This document shows positions 62,256 to 64,000 of a DNA stretch of 64,000 bases, in pieces. The notes beneath the pieces were generated by a model, which was given only the letters and a program-made list of their open reading frames with translations, was not told the DNA's origin and ran no database searches. The position numbers were made by a program, and so were the translations under genes. This DNA is from Epiperipatus broadwayi (taxonomy: Eukaryota; Onychophora; Udeonychophora; Euonychophora; Peripatidae): contig JAQFVV010006199.1 of the NCBI GenBank assembly GCA_028023455.1, positions 7,640,972 through 7,704,971 of the forward strand, in the 5' to 3' direction. Position 1 is the stretch's first letter; every line of letters starts with the position of its first letter.

Positions 62256-62297
62256 ACCTCAGACCGCGGTTTCTGCTTCTAGCGTCATCAGTGAGGT
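62256..62297 (-). ncRNA. Hammerhead ribozyme, array copy 1
   Basis: On minus: ACCTCA, CTGATGA, C-GCT-AGA-AGC-A, GAAAC, ACCGCGGT, GTC (C complementary to 62262), TGAGGT. Helix I is a perfect 6 bp; helix II a perfect 3 bp with a C/A mismatch next to the core; helix III 3 bp with 2-nt loop, or a palindrome pairing two molecules. Confidence 0.85.
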
Positions 62298-62625
62298 GCT
62301 AGGGAATAAAAATACTAGAACTAGTCCAGCATTTTATCAACACCTAACTATTGAGAAGAAAATCTGAAACTTTCAGACATTTAAATGTCCAAAAATCCAG
62401 CTATCTAACTCAAATAGCAGTATGGGACTGAAACTAAGTTCAGATCCACCATATATTAATAGCTCTAGCAATATAAAATCGCCAAAGCATTAATAGCAAA
62501 AAACTAAAATTAAATTGATAAAAAATCAAGTCAGATGACCTAATTTTAATAAAGCTCCTATTTACAAATGTTATATATAGAGTAAGTTAAAAACAAACTC
62601 TTATGAAGCTTCAAAAATACCCTCA

Positions 62626-62667
62626 ACCTCAGACCGCGGTTTCTGCCTCTAGCGTCATCAGTGAGGT
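62626..62667 (-). ncRNA. Hammerhead ribozyme, array copy 2
   Basis: As copy 1 but helix II is GCT-AGA-GGC (one U-G pair). Core and helix I are intact. Confidence 0.85.
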
Positions 62668-62996
62668 GCTAGGGAATAAAAATACTAGAACTAGTCCAGC
62701 ATTTTATCAATGCCTAACTATTGAGAAGAAAATCTGAAACTTTCAGACATTTAAATGTCCAAAAATCCAGCTATCTAACTCAAATAGCAGTATGGGACTG
62801 AAACTAAGTTCAGATCCACCATATATTAATAGCTCTAGCAATATAAAATCGCCAAAGCATTAATAGCAAAAAAACTAAAATTAAATTGATAAAAAATCAA
62901 GTCAGATGACCTAATTTTAATAAAGCTCCTATTTACAAATGTTATATATAGAGTAAGTTAAAAACAAACTCTTATGAAGCTTCAAAAATACCCTCA

Positions 62997-63038
62997 ACCT
63001 CAGACCGCGGTTTCTGCCTCTAGCGTCATCAGTGAGGT
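62997..63038 (-). ncRNA. Hammerhead ribozyme, array copy 3
   Basis: Identical to copy 2 across the 42-nt motif. Confidence 0.85.
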
Positions 63039-63366
63039 GCTAGGGAATAAAAATACTAGAACTAGTCCAGCATTTTATCAATGCCTAACTATTGAGAAGA
63101 AAATCTGAAACTTTCAGACATTTAAATGTCCAAAAATCCAGCTATCTAACTCAAATAGCAGTATGGGACTGAAACTAAGTTCAGATCCACCATATATTAA
63201 TAGCTCTAGCAATATAAAATCGCCAAAGCATTAATAGCAAAAAACTAAAATTAAATTGATAAAAAATCAAGTCAGATGACCTAATTTTAATAAAGCTCCT
63301 ATTTACAAATGTTATATATAGAGTAAGTTAAAAACAAACTCTTATGAAGCTTCAAAAATACCCTCA

Positions 63367-63408
63367 ACCTCAGACCGCGGTTTCTGCCTCTAGCGTCATC
63401 AGTGAGGT
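63367..63408 (-). ncRNA. Hammerhead ribozyme, array copy 4
   Basis: Identical to copy 2 across the 42-nt motif. Confidence 0.85.
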
Positions 63409-63736
63409 GCTAGGGAATAAAAATACTAGAACTAGTCCAGCATTTTATCAATGCCTAACTATTGAGAAGAAAATCTGAAACTTTCAGACATTTAAATGTC
63501 CAAAAATCCAGCTATCTAACTCAAATAGCAGTATGGGACTGAAACTAAGTTCAGATCCACCATATATTAATAGCTCTAGCAATATAAAATCGCCAAAGCA
63601 TTAATAGCAAAAAACTAAAATTAAATTGATAAAAAATCAAGTCAGATGACCTAATTTTAATAAAGCTCCTATTTACAAATGTTATATATAGAGTAAGTTA
63701 AAAACAAACTCTTATGAAGCTTCAAAAATACCCTCA

Positions 63737-63778
63737 ACCTCAGACCGCGGTTTCTGCCTCTAGCGTCATCAGTGAGGT
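63737..63778 (-). ncRNA. Hammerhead ribozyme, array copy 5
   Basis: Identical to copy 2 across the 42-nt motif; its monomer is truncated by the window end. Confidence 0.85.
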
Positions 63779-64000
63779 GCTAGGGAATAAAAATACTAGA
63801 ACTAGTCCAGCATTTTATCAATGCCTAACTATTGAGAAGAAAATCTGAAACTTTCAGACATTTAAATGTCCAAAAATCCAGCTATCTAACTCAAATAGCA
63901 GTATGGGACTGAAACTAAGTTCAGATCCACCATATATTAATAGCTCTAGCAATATAAAATCGCCAAAGCATTAATAGCAAAAAACTAAAATTAAATTGAT

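Larger units (their letters stand above)
62205..64000 (-). repeat. Tandem array of 370-bp hammerhead (retrozyme-like) monomers, subfamily A
   Basis: Five head-to-tail units start with AGTAAGTTAAAAACAAACTC at 62211, 62581, 62952, 63322 and 63692 (spacing 370, 371, 370, 370); the fifth is cut by the window end. Units differ by only a few bases, mostly in the first one (CTTCT for CCTCT, CACC for TGCC). Each has one minus-strand hammerhead, the shared AATCTGAAACTTTCAGACAT block and GTCAGATGACCTAATTTT. No coding capacity. Unit length, one ribozyme per unit and head-to-tail order fit metazoan retrozymes or a ribozyme satellite. Confidence 0.93.

Overview
The window is strongly AT-rich eukaryotic (animal) DNA. 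Long ORFs are absent, spliced exons are short and separated by kilobase introns, and most of the rest is transposon debris. The only host gene I can name is THOC1 (THO complex subunit 1, HPR1). It lies on the minus strand as seven confidently phased internal exons (39635 down to 12170) plus a probable first coding exon at 56229-56296. The residues fit metazoan THOC1 well. The species cannot be named from this sequence; an invertebrate is my guess. The C-terminal half of THOC1 is not found and probably lies beyond base 1.

The striking content is a dense set of hammerhead self-cleaving ribozyme motifs (type I layout: CUGANGA, helix II, GAAAC, tiny helix III, GUC, helix I) in short non-coding repeats of the kind called retrozymes. 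They include a five-copy, near-identical 370-bp tandem array at the right end (62.2-64.0 kb, cut by the window edge), a partial tandem array of ~411-bp period (49 kb), two head-to-head inverted dimers (28.9-29.4 kb and 40.7-41.3 kb) and a second sequence family (2.4 kb and 41.8-42.6 kb). Degenerate copies of a different hammerhead follow a Penelope-like GIY-YIG remnant (48.0 kb), sit in a small insertion with a ~15-bp target duplication (22.3-22.7 kb), and occur alone at 37.7 kb. Several ribozymes lie in THOC1 introns in the sense orientation, one only ~145 nt upstream of an exon.

Layout: 0-2.5 kb, a tRNA-derived SINE with target duplications, an inverted SINE pair and one hammerhead. 4.69-8.82 kb, a complete but dead hAT transposon (KIAA1586-like transposase) with TIRs and an 8-bp target duplication, carrying a nested 519-bp hAT MITE with its own 8-bp duplication. 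9.9-11.2 kb, a richer-GC patch with a possible plus-strand promoter and first exon. 12.2-39.6 kb, THOC1 exons with introns holding an AATAAG-type DNA transposon, a Tc1-like remnant and inverted ribozyme repeats. 40-49.6 kb, ribozyme repeats, two non-LTR reverse-transcriptase remnants and a Penelope-like remnant. 51.3-52.8 and 60.0-61.4 kb, two copies of an unidentified ~1.4-kb repeat. 54.3-54.7 kb, an unidentified coding-like island. 57.3-59.3 kb, a TIR transposon with an 8-bp target duplication that may be Merlin-like. 62.2-64 kb, the ribozyme array.

The Penelope-like family may supply the reverse transcriptase for the ribozyme-bearing non-autonomous repeats, as proposed for metazoan retrozymes. 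That link is inferred from family knowledge and co-occurrence, and is not shown by the sequence alone.
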